Notes under the pieces: model-generated
The model's input: only the letters and a program-made list of their open reading frames with translations
The model's database searches: none
What the model was told of the DNA's origin: nothing
Translations under genes and position numbers: made by a program
Part shown: one piece after another, positions 1-12,459 of the stretch
Layout: each line of letters opens with the position of its first letter
Position numbering within the stretch: position 1 is the stretch's first letter
Assembly (NCBI GenBank): GCA_028015205.1
Contig: CM051516.1
Coordinates: 52,084,230 to 52,148,229 of the forward strand
Direction of reading: 5' to 3'
DNA length: 64,000 nucleotides
Source of the DNA: Mytilisepta virgata
Lineage: Eukaryota > Mollusca > Bivalvia > Mytilida > Mytilidae

Positions 1-177
1 TATATGTAATATTAGTATCTTTGGAAAGTTATTTTTTTATCAGTTGAAGAAATATTATACGAATAATGTTCTATATGGCAAAAAATTTCAACAAGACTGA
101 ATAGAAAATAAAGAGTAAAATTTACTAATAAATTTTAAGGATACGGATCACAACCACTAATAAATATGTTAACTTAC

Positions 178-393
178 CAATTATACATAATAATGAAGCA
201 TTCTAGAACCAATTTTGGGTATCTACAAATGCTCCAGATAGGTACTGTATTCTTCGATTCTAAATAATGTTTTTCAAATAGATTGTACGGAAGTTGTTGT
301 GCCCTGTTTAGCTTTGCGGTTTTTTGTAAGATCTGTTCAGCTTCTTTTGATCTGCCTTTGATCAATAACCATCTTGGGGATTCAGGTACAAAC
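178..393 (-). CDS. minus SLC22 gene, exon 6
   Basis: 216 bp with donor gtaagt. Encodes FVPESPRWLLIKGR, the rest of the large cytoplasmic loop and the start of TM7. A single copy of the exon end is present here, unlike the four copies in the plus-strand paralogue. Confidence 0.88.
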
Positions 394-3300
394 CTATAAA
401 ACAATTGAATATTACGCAAGCTAGCTGACTTAAGGATGATCGCTGGTCTAATAGGAAATAAATAGGATTTGAAATAGGTGTTTTAGTTTGAGAGAATATA
501 TGAATAGTAAAAAAATAAGCAAGAAAAAAATATCGGTTCATGTGCTCCTTTCAGAGCTATAAGGCCTTGAAAATTTGAAGGAAATGGGTTTTTTCTGGAT
601 TTTTCAATGTCTTTGCATTGGCAACTTCAGTCTCTCAAACATGTATGAAAAAATAAAAAGAGTTTCATAACATTTTGTCAAATACCATTTTAAGGTATAT
701 ATGATTGAATTATAAAAGAAAAAGTGGAGGTTCTTCAGCCAAAAATATCATGTTTAAGAAATTAATAAAACCCGAGGATTCCGAAAATCTGACAAAAAGA
801 CCAAAACATGACCAGCGAGCATCCTTAAAAACAAGAAATTTAATCAAAATTTAAATATTATATAAACCTTGAACTATCCTTATAATATTTTGCCATTTTT
901 GCTAAAGAAAAAATCACAAAAATAGGTTTTATTTGCAGGAAAAGTTATTTTGATAAAGTATATGATCTGAGACTACTATAATATATACTACTATAAGTCA
1001 CTTGTTTTGATAGAAAATGTATGTAATTTGTGGTTATTTCTTTTTTCTATTCTAATAAACAAATTCGGTATCTCAGTTACATTTTATTATTCTACTTTTC
1101 AATATTCTAGAAACTGCCCTTACCAAAAGTAGCCGAGAAAAACCACCGGTGGAACAGATATAACAATGTTCAGATATTTCCAATGCCGTATAAAGTAAGC
1201 AGATAGTGCAAGCAACATTTCTCCAGCTGCCCAGAAAAACTCAAAGATAATACCAGCCCATATTCTTTTGGCCGGTCCGACCATTTCAACACCTGTAAAT
1301 AGAGTTCTGGTTAAAGAATTGGTGTTTATGAAAACGACATAACTAAATGAAGCTGGTATTCTTCTGTAGATGAACTGCACGTGCACCAATCGCACCTGAA
1401 ATATATCACTCTACTGTAGATATAGCAAACTTTTATCTTTGTCGAAATATAATTTAGATGTTTTTTCGAGTTCTGCAGAGGAGGTTTACAATTTGCATTA
1501 TTTCAATCTAAGGCGACTACGTCATGGTATCTCCAGATATAATCAACATTATCGATAAAAGAATAGAGTCAATTAGATTTTTTTCCTTGCCGGACGTCTG
1601 CTTTGAGCTGAAAATAAGGAAATTACGATTACCAGACTAATGCTCAGCATCAAAAGAAGAAGTCGTTCTTCTTTATTTGTAATCGCCCGGAGTTTCTTTT
1701 CTTGTTCTCTGATTCTAAAAATCAGTAATCATAGTTAGTTTTCTTTTCGGGTGCATCTTCTCTTTCCCTTCTCTTAATACGGACAATGCTACAATAGTAA
1801 AAATTCTTACTTTTTATATCTTTTCATTTTTCCTTTTCTTTAAATACCATATACCTATTACATATCCAGTGCCCAGCAGACCTCCAACAGAAAAACCGGA
1901 TACGAAGCGTAACACACTAAACACGTTGTAGTTCTCAACAAACGATAAGAAGATGTTTGGTATTGTTATTAAAACAATACTTCCCATAAGTGTCTTCTTG
2001 CGACCAAACCTAAAATTAGAGTAAAGTCCTGTTAGATATTTTCCTGTACTTTAAAGTGCAATTTAAATTGCTATTGAGTTAAAAAAAACCTCAAATAATT
2101 TAATGGTTAGAATATTCGTGTTGTTCATTGTTTTTTAGCTTTCAGTGTTTATTTGTTGTGCTTGTAGTTGTTCATTTGTCTTCCCGGGTTTGTCTGTCTA
2201 ATGGATTGTGGTTTTTATTGTTAGCTCCTTGGGTATATTTGTCCTCTTTATAACATATGAGTACATTGTGTGTTCATTTCCTTAAAATATATTTCCTTTT
2301 TAAAGTAAGAAATTTGGTTATTCGAATTTTTAGCATGTTAATATATCGACAAATGTAATTTTTTGTAGCAATGTGAATCACAAATGTCATTGTTTTTTAG
2401 CAAAGTGATTGACAAATGTCATTGTTTGTAGCAATGTGATTGACAAATGTAATTGTTTGTAGCAATGTGATTGACAAATGTAATTGTTTGCTGCAATGTA
2501 TTGAGAAATGTAATTGTTTCGGTAGTAAAACCTAATTAAAGTTTGGAAAGTCTGTCCAATATATGTAAATAGCAATTACAAAATAAGTAAAATAAAGTTT
2601 GTATTACTAATAACTTTTAAAAAAATGAAGCTAAATACATGTAATTAATTAACTGATTTCGATAAGTGCCCCAGGACTTACGCATCAGACACTATTCCGG
2701 TGACAAACGATCCAACAGAAAATCCAGCCATGAATAACATCATAGCAAATGTTGTATCGGTTTTCCTCTCGCAAACCATATTTTTCTGTAAATATATAGG
2801 ATTTGCGATATTGTAAGGCCGTACTTATTAGCTACATAAAATCATTCAAACCCAGTTCAACCCCACAACCTTTTACACCTTTAAATGTCTGTGCCAATCA
2901 GGACTTCGTGTTGATGTCATGTTTGCATTTTGTTCACTTCTTTTATATAGTTTCCTGAGACGCTGTGTTGATGTTTACCGATTGGTGTTTTATTGTTACA
3001 ATTCCTTTGATCCCTTCTTTTAAATAAATTCTGTGTCAATTTTTTAGGGAGATGCTTAGATTCCAAAGGTTAAACATTTCATGAGAGGATTTCTGTGCCA
3101 ATTTTGTTAGGGAGATGCTTAGATTCCAAAAATTTCATGAGAGGATTTTTTTCAGTTTTATTCTTCCACCTATCTGTTGATACACTGGGAACCTAAATAA
3201 AAATAGAGATGTCTACTTTGCGGTAGTAATATCAAAAGGAAAGCATGGATTACATCTGCAGACAATGTGCTTTAAAAATAATCCGACTTTGAAGATAAAA

Positions 3301-4642
3301 GTCTGAAACTTTACTTAAAATGAACATAATGAATTCGACTATGTTAAAGTGTCTTCTGGAAATCATTTGCTTGCGCTGGGTAGATGGATTAGCAAAATTA
3401 ACACACCAGGACTGCAGCTAAAATCATATACTGAAATATAAATTTGAATATATGATAATCAGATAAACTTGTCAATGAAAAAAGAACAGTCAAGAATGTC
3501 CATTTTCACGCGTTTCATTTATCTTCAATTATTAAGTTTTTAAATTGCAGGGTGATGTCAAATGAAATCATGACGTTTATAGAGCCACTCCCGTTAAGCC
3601 AGAATGAGCTGTTTTTACTGGGAAATTTTAATGTATTAACTTACTTGCATAGCATAAGTCATATCAAAGAATGTTCTATCATATATCCACTGTGTACATT
3701 GACGTGACTTTGTAAGATTGCCTTCCAGTCCCGATGAACCGTTTGTTGCCATGGTTTCGACTATTTCACACTGGTATTGTATTCTTGTTCTATTTGTTGA
3801 CATATGAGAGCTTATTTCAGGGCCGTAGTAAGAAATACCAATTGGTTCAGTAATTATATGTTCATCATAGCATCTGAAGATACATACAACATATACATGA
3901 TAAAAAATGTGTGTCATGAATGATTAAAAGAAAATAATAGAACAAAATTGGAATTAAAAAGATCTGGAACAATATAATAATAATTAGTTAAAAGGTACCA
4001 ATTGTTAATGATCATCAAATGTAACTGAACAAATAGCTGGTCAAAAAGTATTGTAATAAAAGAACTATAGTTTGTTTGTTTGTTGTTTGTTTAACGTCCA
4101 GTGGCAAATATTTCTTGCTTCTTCAGGACGAGAACCAGTTCAACAATATATCAAACACAATTCATAAATAAAGGTGGGGACGGGACGCAAAGGGAAACCG
4201 ATTTTGACTTCCATATCTATGGTTTATAAGTTCCGGAACAAAATAACTAGCTTTAATTTTCCGAAACCTATGAAATGCTTGTTAAAATGTTCCAACGGAA
4301 TCAACTAACTTCCGGAACAAATTTACTGTTACAACAGTATTCCGCCATCTTATTGAAAGGTTGCAGAGATGAAAGTTCAGATTAAATCATAAACGAACGA
4401 GTATTCCATTTACAAGATATAATTTCTGGTAATAGGACCTTGAGACCTCGTCTTTCTTTGACAGGGAGATGTTCACAGAAATATTCATGATTATATTACC
4501 TATGTGCTGGTACGTGTAAAATGAAGACAGATAGGAAGGTTTGGATAGCACTGAACATTTGTGGTATGCATATCAGCAGATATAAAAACTTCTGATATCT
4601 TCCGAACTGACCGATGTACCTAAACACCTCATCATAATGCAT
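178..4642 (-). CDS. SLC22-like organic ion transporter, 5' six exons (gene runs off the left edge)
   Basis: Multi-exon major facilitator transporter of the SLC22 (organic cation/anion/zwitterion) type, expected in the plasma membrane. Exons read from the minus strand: 4642-4500, 3873-3645, 2785-2682, 2009-1855, 1292-1124 and 393-178. All introns are GT-AG and the phases join without a break. The start gives MHYDEVFRYIGQFGRYQ, the usual SLC22 N-terminus. Exon 2 carries the glycosylated extracellular loop ending in CTQWIYDRTFF, exon 4 the GRK loop after TM2, and exon 6 the PESPRWLLIKGR motif after TM6. TM7-12 would lie beyond base 1. Five of the six exon lengths equal those of the gene at 30,425-40,797, so the two are paralogues. 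Substrate cannot be told from sequence. An acceptor-like pyrimidine tract ending in AG at about 4,659 suggests an upstream 5'UTR exon. No disabling change is seen in the visible part. Confidence 0.9.
1124..1292 (-). CDS. minus SLC22 gene, exon 5
   Basis: 169 bp between acceptor atttacag and donor gtaagg. Encodes EMVGPAKR, TM5 and TM6, ending in the split Trp codon before FVPESPRW. Confidence 0.88.
1855..2009 (-). CDS. minus SLC22 gene, exon 4
   Basis: 155 bp between acceptor ttttag and donor gtatat. Starts with FGRKK (major facilitator signature loop), then TM3 and TM4 with the glycine-rich SGFSVGG stretch. Confidence 0.88.
2105..2265 (+). repeat. fragment of dispersed repeat A (tail of RT element)
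   Basis: Matches the 3' tail that follows the reverse transcriptase remnant at 59,590-59,745: the same run through 'tcgtgttgttcattgttttt' and 'cttcccgggtttgtctgtc'. It lies in intron 3 of the minus SLC22 gene. Copies in either orientation recur at 13,975-14,130, 16,210-16,410 and 32,416-32,665. Confidence 0.75.
2340..2525. repeat. 31-bp tandem repeat, about 5 copies
   Basis: Unit approximately tagcaatgtgattgacaaat plus gtaattgtttg, repeated about five times with substitutions and small length changes. Intronic in the minus SLC22 gene. The short reading frame over it is not coding. Confidence 0.85.
2682..2785 (-). CDS. minus SLC22 gene, exon 3
   Basis: 104 bp, donor gtaagt. Encodes KNMVCERK followed by TM2 and ends at VSDA, just before the GRK loop. 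It has the same length and phase as the exon at 33,415-33,518. Confidence 0.88.
3030..3152. repeat. short direct duplication
   Basis: Two adjacent copies of a 55-65 bp segment containing gggagatgcttagattccaa and ending in catgagaggatt; the copies differ by a small indel. Intronic. Confidence 0.75.
3645..3873 (-). CDS. minus SLC22 gene, exon 2 (extracellular loop)
   Basis: 229 bp between acceptor tcttcag and donor gtaagt. Cys-containing loop with several N-x-S/T sites, ending in the family hallmark CTQWIYDRTFF...AMQ. It is 21 bp shorter than the same exon of the plus-strand paralogue; the difference lies inside the variable loop. Confidence 0.88.
4071..4215 (+). repeat. dispersed repeat B fragment
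   Basis: Begins tgtttaacgtccagtggcaa and continues through caacaatatatcaaacacaa to gggaaaccgattttgact. The same order of blocks occurs at 15,785-16,130, 29,550-29,945 and 62,855-63,180. It sits in intron 1 of the minus SLC22 gene. Confidence 0.75.
4500..4642 (-). CDS. minus SLC22 gene, exon 1
   Basis: 143 bp from ATG to the donor gtaata; encodes the cytoplasmic N-terminus and TM1 and ends in the split Arg codon of the HRC motif that opens the large extracellular loop. Confidence 0.88.
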
Positions 4643-4699
4643 TCTGTATCAAGTCTTGTGCCTGAAAAAGGATTTTTATAACTGTATTTGACTAAAACT

Positions 4700-7600
4700 T
4701 TATCTTTCTGAATTAAACAGATTAAACTTTCTAGCTTCTATACAATTTATTTTGCCAAAAAAAAAAAAAAAAAAAATCTTACGCCTTATCACTCTTTGCT
4801 AAAATTATGTTATAATAAACGTCTAGTAAGATAGTTAAAAAATTTAACTGGAAATTAACACTGTTTGAAGAAATAAAACAACACAAAAGATTAAAAAACA
4901 CTACGATGCCAACACAAAGGAAACGTCTATATGCCAGAAAGATTGTTAGGCAAGTAAGAATCGACTAAAGCTTTGTAATCTACACATTTCTATGCACTGT
5001 ATGTGCAGATTTTAACGACTTAAGTATCGTCAGTAGTGATCAAGACCAATAAATGTTGAAAGTCGAAACAATGTTCAAACATGTTAAAAAACTGATTCAA
5101 ACCCAAAGCCAAGCACCATATTAGGATAGAGCTGTGTCATGGGGAGATAATCCTACTTTATAAACAGTAATGTTCCTAACATTAATAATAATAAATAATA
5201 AATAAATGAAGCAATTTAACATATTGCAATGAAACACCCAGTTAGTCGAATGAATATACTATATTTCCCAAAGTCATACTATAAATTATGAATGGGAGTT
5301 ATTTAACATTACACACCAAAGTACTAAACTATTTAAACAACATTGTTCTTATGCCAATAATTCTGAACAAACGTTATATTTGTACCTTTCTAACCTGTAT
5401 CAGCACTCCACCCTGTATCAAACAGTGAATATTCCCTGGATGGTTGGCGATGTGTCTGTTATTTCACAACAAAACCTAAAAACAGACATTTCAAAGCTGT
5501 TAAACACGTTTGTATACTATACTGAAATGTAGTTTTCTACTTAATGGCAAAAACTTTAAAATATATATATATAATTCAACCACAAACGAAAAAAAAAAGA
5601 AAGAGAAAAATGAGATAAAAACGTGAAACAATCAACTTTCACTACAGTCACACAGCTTCATATGCTGTCGACGAACGATATACCTGATATTCGAGAAAGA
5701 CAAAAGATCACTGCAAAGAAAAACAAAAACATTTAATTATTAATATATATTGTCGTATATTAATAGTTCAATGACACCTATTTATATCAAATTAACTCTT
5801 CAAAAACAATGCAACTTGAAGGTCAAATCCTAAGGTCAAATAAGGCTATTGTCCAAACCTTAACTTATATCACAATTAGTTCCCTTTTGAAGATGTATTA
5901 ACAAGGTGACCCGTTCACATTAATTTGTAGTTACGTTTCAAGGACTAGATAAAGATGGTAAAAACTGCAGAACTATCCTTCAGGCTCATCACCGCCCACG
6001 TTGCGTTTGCGAATAGATCGATATTTTATTTATATAGACAATGTATTATAATTCTATTTTTTTCATTTTTCAAAGTTTCATAGTATTTTGAATTTTGAAA
6101 ATGAAAAGAATAATAGACGTACTTCAGCCCGGTGCATTATAAGAGGAACGAAGAAGCAAAACGACATAAAAAAAGCCATAACAACAGTTCAAGTCATTTG
6201 CATGTAGAGGAGAGTGAAATGACGCCTGTACAAAGCGGGCAATAGTTGATATCGACCTACTATTCCGCGAATATACAGTCATTAAGTGTTTTATTATACC
6301 AAAAAAAAAAAAAAAAAAACAAAAAAACAAAAAAAAACACTTTACCGCTCAATAGAGAACAATAGCAAGTATCTTTGACTAATATGTGTATATATGCTAC
6401 AATGCATATTACTTTGGCAGATATTCCTAAAAGGAAAATGGTAAAATTGACCTCGCGAAAACAAATAAGTTGTAATTTTTTAATTTGCCTTATGCGTTGC
6501 TTCGAATTTGGAATAAAATTAAACATCTACCATATATAACTTTTCAAGGACATTTGAATAAATAAATACCAATTGCATTCGTTAATAATAAAAACACTCA
6601 ATGTTTTAATACGGTGTGCAACTATCCATAAAAAACCACTGATGCATGTTATATTATGCGGTAAATAACCAAGGAAAGATAAAAATACTGATACGTTGAA
6701 CCATAGTACGTCAAGTGTTAAGTACGGAACATTCACGGTTATTGTCACTTGGGTGTTGGTGTACTGAAATTAGGCCAAGGTTGTGTTCATCTCCAGTTTT
6801 TCATTTTTCTACATCCTTTACCAAAAAAAAAGATTGATAATATTAATCCATATCAATGTATTCAGGTCTTAATTTTTTGAGGTATTAAATCTCAGATGTT
6901 GTCATATTAAAAAAAGCAGTACAACAATGTTATCATTAAAAAAACGCTTAAATTTCTGAAAAAATCAAGTTTTTTAGCATATTTATTTCAATTTAAAATA
7001 TTTGATGCATTTCTACCAATAGCATGTAAGATGTTTAAATATAATAACTTTAAATTTCATGTGAAAAAATTCTCAGTTTATTTTGTAAAAGTTCATATCA
7101 CCATATTAACTTATATAAAACAATACACCTAAGTAACTATAAAATATAGATTCTTACATTGTTTCCAGAGGACTATATAATCGATGATAGTTAAATTATC
7201 TAGTTTTAGAGTCCGAGCATATGCAACTGTTATCGAAAGATGACAAATTCTACCTTTCTTGTTTCGTCTTGGGGTGAACAGTTTACTCATTGTTTATTAA
7301 AGGAGTTGCAGAATGGAAAATTGCAATAAAAATTAGACTAATGTTTTTTGAATAGTTCAAATATTTATTGGGTAAATTTCTCATAAACAATAACCCCACT
7401 TTCGTTTGCCCCTTTTATTGAATTTCCACTTCAAGTTTTTGGATTGTTGTTTCGGTTTTCAAAATTTTAGGCCTTGAGCACAACTGATATGGCGTAAAAC
7501 GACAAAATGTGCACATCTTGTGAATCAAAATTGGTATCAAAGAATTTTATTGCGAATAATGCATGCAATATAATCGCCAGTATTTTTTACATGAAAAACT

Positions 7601-8540
7601 ACCAGATTTGTCGAATTTAAAAATCGCTTTTCATAAATTACTTACAGTGACAAGCAAAACATCAATATCAGCTCGAAGAAGAAGAACGAACGGGGAATAA
7701 ATAAGCAGAAATCACACAGTCATAACAATTTTGCTTCACCTATCCGTGACAATGAATATTTAATGACCATCGCAGATGTTTGGAATTTATGTTTAGCTTG
7801 AGATTGAATTTTTACTTCTGATGTCCGGTAAATGTATCAAAAACAAGAAGAAAGTGGTATATGTTTTCAACTTGAAATTCAAATAGACGTAGCTTAATTG
7901 TATACAATATTTTGTTAACAGCAGTTATTAACCAATTATTGTGTTTGGTAAAGGCTGAATTGAAAATGTTATATGGATTTCTGATGGGTAACTATTTAAA
8001 AGATACGTCAAAGGGAAGGTGGGGGGAATAGGACACACAAGTCACACAAAATTTAAGTACCATCGGAATGTAAAGAATTAGTTACAAGTTAACTTAATGT
8101 AGTGTTACATATTAGCCTAATCCATTTCAAAATGTACAGAAGTGATCTTTTACGTTGATAGAGCGCTGTAATGTCCAAACACGTCCTCCACTACGGTTCT
8201 GCTTCAACCTGCTTGCAGACAATGTTTCAAAGTAATTTTCCGCGAGAAACAACTGATCTTTCATTTGTTATTGCAGTGATGACAATTACAGATTATTTCA
8301 GGTACATAATTTAAAACCACACAAAACTATATACTTAAACACTTTTAATTGTTATACGATAACTAACATTAAAGTTAATAACAGCAAGTTATGGGTTAAC
8401 AAAACCGCCCTGTTTAGAATAATAGAATGAATCCAGTTTTGACAGTTTACGTCCGGAGATGCAATCTTACAAATACTGGAGTGTGTCCGACATCCCACTT
8501 TTCCGGTGTGTGTCCTACATCATTTTTCGAGACGAACACG
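4700..8540. other. upstream flank of the minus SLC22 gene, nothing recognised
   Basis: AT-rich DNA with homopolymer runs (A tracts at about 4,759-4,776 and 6,301-6,337). No coding segment with splice sites, and no repeat I can pair elsewhere in the window. 5'UTR exons or the promoter of the minus gene may lie here but cannot be placed. Confidence 0.5.
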
Positions 8541-8547
8541 GTTAAAT

Positions 8548-8695
8548 ATAGATTCTCCTTCAGGTACGAGTGAGTTATGGAAGTTAAATTTTCGATTTTC
8601 AACACGCGAGCCTTTAGCGAGCGTGTTAAAATCTAAAATTTAACTATTGAGGGTGGAGAAATTCCATAACTCACGAGTAAATTGAAGGAGAATCT
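8548..8695. mobile_element. foldback element (MITE-like hairpin)
   Basis: Near-palindrome of about 148 bp. The left arm starts agattctccttcaggtacga, runs through gagttatgga and ends gttttcaacacgc; the right arm repeats these in inverted order, ending gaaggagaatct. The arms are about 65 bp with a short centre at gagcctttagcgag. No coding capacity. Confidence 0.8.
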
Positions 8696-8984
8696 GTTTC
8701 TCCTATGATTTTCGACAAAAACCTCAAGAAAATGTCGTTGCTATGTAGTTTGTTTACATAGACGTCATTTCGGGACTTCTCTATTTTATCGTTCTAATAA
8801 CTGTAGAAAAAAGGGCGGTAATTCCCACGTAGAAATTTAATCACCGGGAAGTGGTTAAAGATATTATGTATTTTTATCCCACCTATTAAACACGTCAGGA
8901 ATAGGAGAAATGCGTTTACAGTCAATTAAGTAACTGATACGGCATGATTTAACTTTCAATTAATTTATATAGCAAACATTACCA

Positions 8985-9190
8985 GAAATTTCTTCCTTTT
9001 GATGCAGAGGTAACCCTTAGCTGAGTTTGGATACCTGTTTTGATTTGTGATGGTTGTGCTTATTAATTCATCATTATATCTTTATCCGGTTTTCCACTAT
9101 TTTGATCTGGAGCACTGCTGATGAGTTGTCGGTCAACGAAATGGCCATACAGTGCATCAGATTTATTTCGGTATTTTGTGATACGTTTAA
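8985..9190 (+). repeat. dispersed repeat C, copy 1
   Basis: Inverted match to 43,245-43,475. Shared blocks are ccttttgatgcagaggtaac, ccttagctgagtttggatac, gatgagttgtcggtcaac and ttatttcggtattttgtgat. The order is the same when one copy is reverse-complemented. No coding signature is recognised. Confidence 0.75.
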
Positions 9191-9359
9191 TTTCATACGT
9201 ATTATTCTGTAGCAATAGTGCAATATCAGACGAAACTGCAGATTTGTCAAGAGTGTGTGCCCTTATCCTCGTAAGAATCGGCGATTGTGTCGAAGTGTTT
9301 GAAGAGAGGATGCATTTGCTTAGGGAAACTTTTACTGGCGAGGGTCACTGAAGTTGTCA

Positions 9360-11550
9360 GAAGTACGGTGCGCCTATTGGCAATATCCAGTTCAAGTATA
9401 AAATGGTAAGAAAACACGGATTTCTTACATTGAAGCAGACTTTCAAGCGGCCATTTTTGTGCGCCCTTATCCAGGTATATGACGTAGATTCCCCGCAGTG
9501 AAGTATATAGAACATATCCAGAGGAAGCTTGTTGGTGATAGTTAAGACAAGAACAAAATAATTAAGAAAAACATCAGGTTATATTAAGTGTTATAAAGAG
9601 ATATCAGCAAAAAACATGTTAGAAAGCGTTGATTGGGAAAGGGTGGGCAACCAGCTTTCCACAGAACATTTCATCTACAGCAATCCGTCTTTATTGTATC
9701 CCCGATTGTATCTTCCTAATTTTTCATACACTTCCACTATTCAATTACACCTCTATAATCTCTTCTAAGGTGTAAAACATCAAATGCTTTCAACCATACT
9801 GTGAGTAACAATTGTAGCTGAGACTTCTCACTTTCTTCAAATACTAAAGTTCAACGAAAGTTTTCAATCAATAAGTAATTATTACCCGAAGGTATAAATC
9901 AAACAGGCTCATAATAAATATCCTTTTAACCTTTCTGCGCACTATATACCCACAATGGAAAGACATCGTGAACGTATTAAAAATTCTCAAATGTTGATTT
10001 GGATTAGGCGAAGCATAAACCGTAATTTTGTATGATATAAACATGTGATGTAAATAATTTTCAAGGACACCTTACAACTGTGATATAGTTCAATATTCTT
10101 ATAATTTAATTACAAGTTTTTTTTTTAAATTATTAGTATACATTTTTTATAACTACAATTACTGTTTATCGTTAAGTATAATCTATACCGTTTTTACATA
10201 TTAGAGCAATATCAAGGTATGTTTGTAATAGATTGCTCCTGGGTTTTAGTATGGAGTGGGAAGCCGCAGCGGAGGGCCATGGTTTTTAGATCCATACCCT
10301 TGATCTGAGGTCAGTCTACGTGTTCTGATATTTTCCTCTCCGTATAAGTAAATCTCGATTTAAGTTCACGTAAGTACATGTATTGGCACAAAAAGTCTTC
10401 GTGATTGAGTGACCGGACATTGCTCTTTATAGGCAATGTGATTTCTCCTCTTCGGAATACACTTCATGGTTTAATGGAAGTCTACTAAATGCTTTTATCA
10501 AAGTTACACAAGAAGTTTTATATAGAAGGGCGATTCGATTGGTTGATGCCATGCAAGAGTCATAATGCGACTTTTAAGTAATTAGATTCATTGAAGTCAA
10601 GTGTACAAGGTGCTTTATATCTTGAATCTTGAAGAATGAAGAGTAACTGAAGGATTGAAATTGGACTATGATGGACTATAAATTTAAAATTAAAAAAATT
10701 ATGTAGGTACACTTGGCTACTCCCGTGTAAATATAAGAGTTTGTGTTATTTGATAAATATGTTATGTTCGTTTGAGTTTACGAATTAGAACATAATGCGA
10801 GACGTTTTAGCTGTTAAATTTTGTGTTGTTCAAATTTTCTTTGGCTACAACTTGTCAACGACTAGTTTTCCGTAGCCTAACATCAATTTCGGTTCATCCG
10901 TTATGTCAGTGAACACAGTATTTGTACACATTTACGTCTGCCATATAAATTCCTTTAATCAGACTATTTTATCTACATAAAGTTTGTATTGAGAGTATTT
11001 ACTCTCTGACCAGAATACGTGTTTAAGTCATTCCTTTGTATACTTTTTTTCAGTAAAATATTTTTTCTCCATATTACTTTTCCTGCTTTTTGGGACTTAG
11101 TCGTTATGATTTAATAATTTTACAGACAAAAATTGTAATGTGAGCTAATTTTTTTTATACGTGTGGATAAAACTAACTTTCTCATTTGGATAAAAGTTGA
11201 ATAATTTTTAAGAATTTTTTTCCACATAAAATATTAAAATATTGATTAGTACCTAAATATACTACGTAATGGTTAATAATTAAATTCTAAGGTGAAGTCC
11301 CTCGTTTGATAGGTTTTTCCGTAAAAGCGTCTTGGTTCGATGCTCTCCGGTGTTTGGTCTCAAGCATGATTGAACAGAACTTAATATTAACAAAAGCAGT
11401 ATGATTTGATGCATGTATTGGCAGAATATCAAAACAACAAATAAAGGAAGAAATCAATACACTGAAGACCAAACAAATACGTGAATACACATAAAAGATA
11501 CACAAAGAACAAATACTAAACGAGTAAAACATAAGAATATAAAAGGCTTA
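9360..11550. other. no recognised gene
   Basis: AT-rich intergenic sequence between repeat C and a copy of repeat D. Short reading frames have no family resemblance and no splice context. Confidence 0.5.
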
Positions 11551-11559
11551 ATAAAAAGT

Positions 11560-11765
11560 AATTGCGAGGTTTCACTTGGAGAATGCAATACAACTCTGAA
11601 ATATTTTGGAAATGCATCATGAATCGCTATACAAATTCTATGAAACGAATTTTGATGTGCACATTTCGTAGATTTACGACTGATCGGTTGCCGAAAATGT
11701 TGAAAATCAAAACAATTAACCAAAAAGTTAGAGAGCACATTCAAAATGCCAAAATGACAAAACGG
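11560..11765 (+). repeat. dispersed repeat D copy
   Basis: Contains ttttgatgtgcacatttcgt followed by gatttacgactgatc and a tail ending attcaaaatgcc. Related blocks occur at 47,705-47,845, 49,995-50,150 and 50,305-50,365. The open frames on both strands over this stretch are products of the repeat. Confidence 0.6.
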
Positions 11766-11950
11766 TAAAACTAAAGACATCTAACGAAAGGGCTTTGCAC
11801 GCGCAAGATATCCGTAGATTCACAAAATTTAACATTTTCATTAATTAATGTTGAAGCGGTAAATTTTATTCATTAAAATAAATTTGGCATAAAAAATGAC
11901 AAGAAAAAGCGAAATCGATATTTTGATGTTTGAAAAACAATGTCTCCTAA

Positions 11951-12291
11951 GGGACGAGATCAAAAGTTCAATGTAGGATCAAAAACTTAATTCAAATAGT
12001 TTGGGGGTGGGGGGGTAAAAATCGATGCAAGTTTTGTTATCCGACATCGATTTTTGGATTGAAAAATACGGATTCAAGTGATGTCCAAGTCAATATACAG
12101 AACAAACATACATTGTTGAGGAAAAACAGGACCCATGACCGATGATACAAAAAGTATACTCTCAAAGTATATGCCCATACTGGTCAATCAATTTTTCCCA
12201 AATTAAGTTAAGGGGGGGGGAGGGTGGGGGAACAGTGAAAAAACTATGTGAATTAAGTTTTTTTATCCTACATTGAACTTGATCTCGTCCC
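11951..12291. mobile_element. Harbinger-like MITE, copy 1
   Basis: About 340 bp with roughly 50-bp terminal inverted repeats: gggacgagatcaaaagttca at the left and its inverse, ending gatctcgtccc, at the right. A TAA trinucleotide lies directly outside each end (ctaa|ggg...ccc|taaa), the target duplication expected of PIF/Harbinger elements. G-rich tracts (about 12,002-12,016 and 12,211-12,230) lie just inside each repeat. No transposase, so non-autonomous. Confidence 0.85.
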
Positions 12292-12342
12292 TAAAGATAA
12301 GCATATCTCTTTTCCATTAAAAATTATAGTAATCACAAGAGT

Positions 12343-12453
12343 TGTTTTGAAGCAATTTATCGGTATAGGAGGCCACTTCACTCACAAACTGAATATGTTA
12401 AGTTTATGAGTGACCTGGTCGAGTTTATACACCGATAAATTGCGTCAAAAAAG
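12343..12453. mobile_element. foldback element
   Basis: Hairpin of about 110 bp. The left arm reads tttgaagcaatttatcggta and the right arm ccgataaattgcgtcaaaa; the inner arms share a diverged ctcacaaact/agtttatgagtg block. Non-coding MITE-like sequence. Confidence 0.7.
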
Positions 12454-12459
12454 AGAAAA

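Noticed and set aside
9121..9351. 76-codon frame
   Set aside because: Overlaps dispersed repeat C, whose second copy at 43,245-43,475 does not keep the frame.
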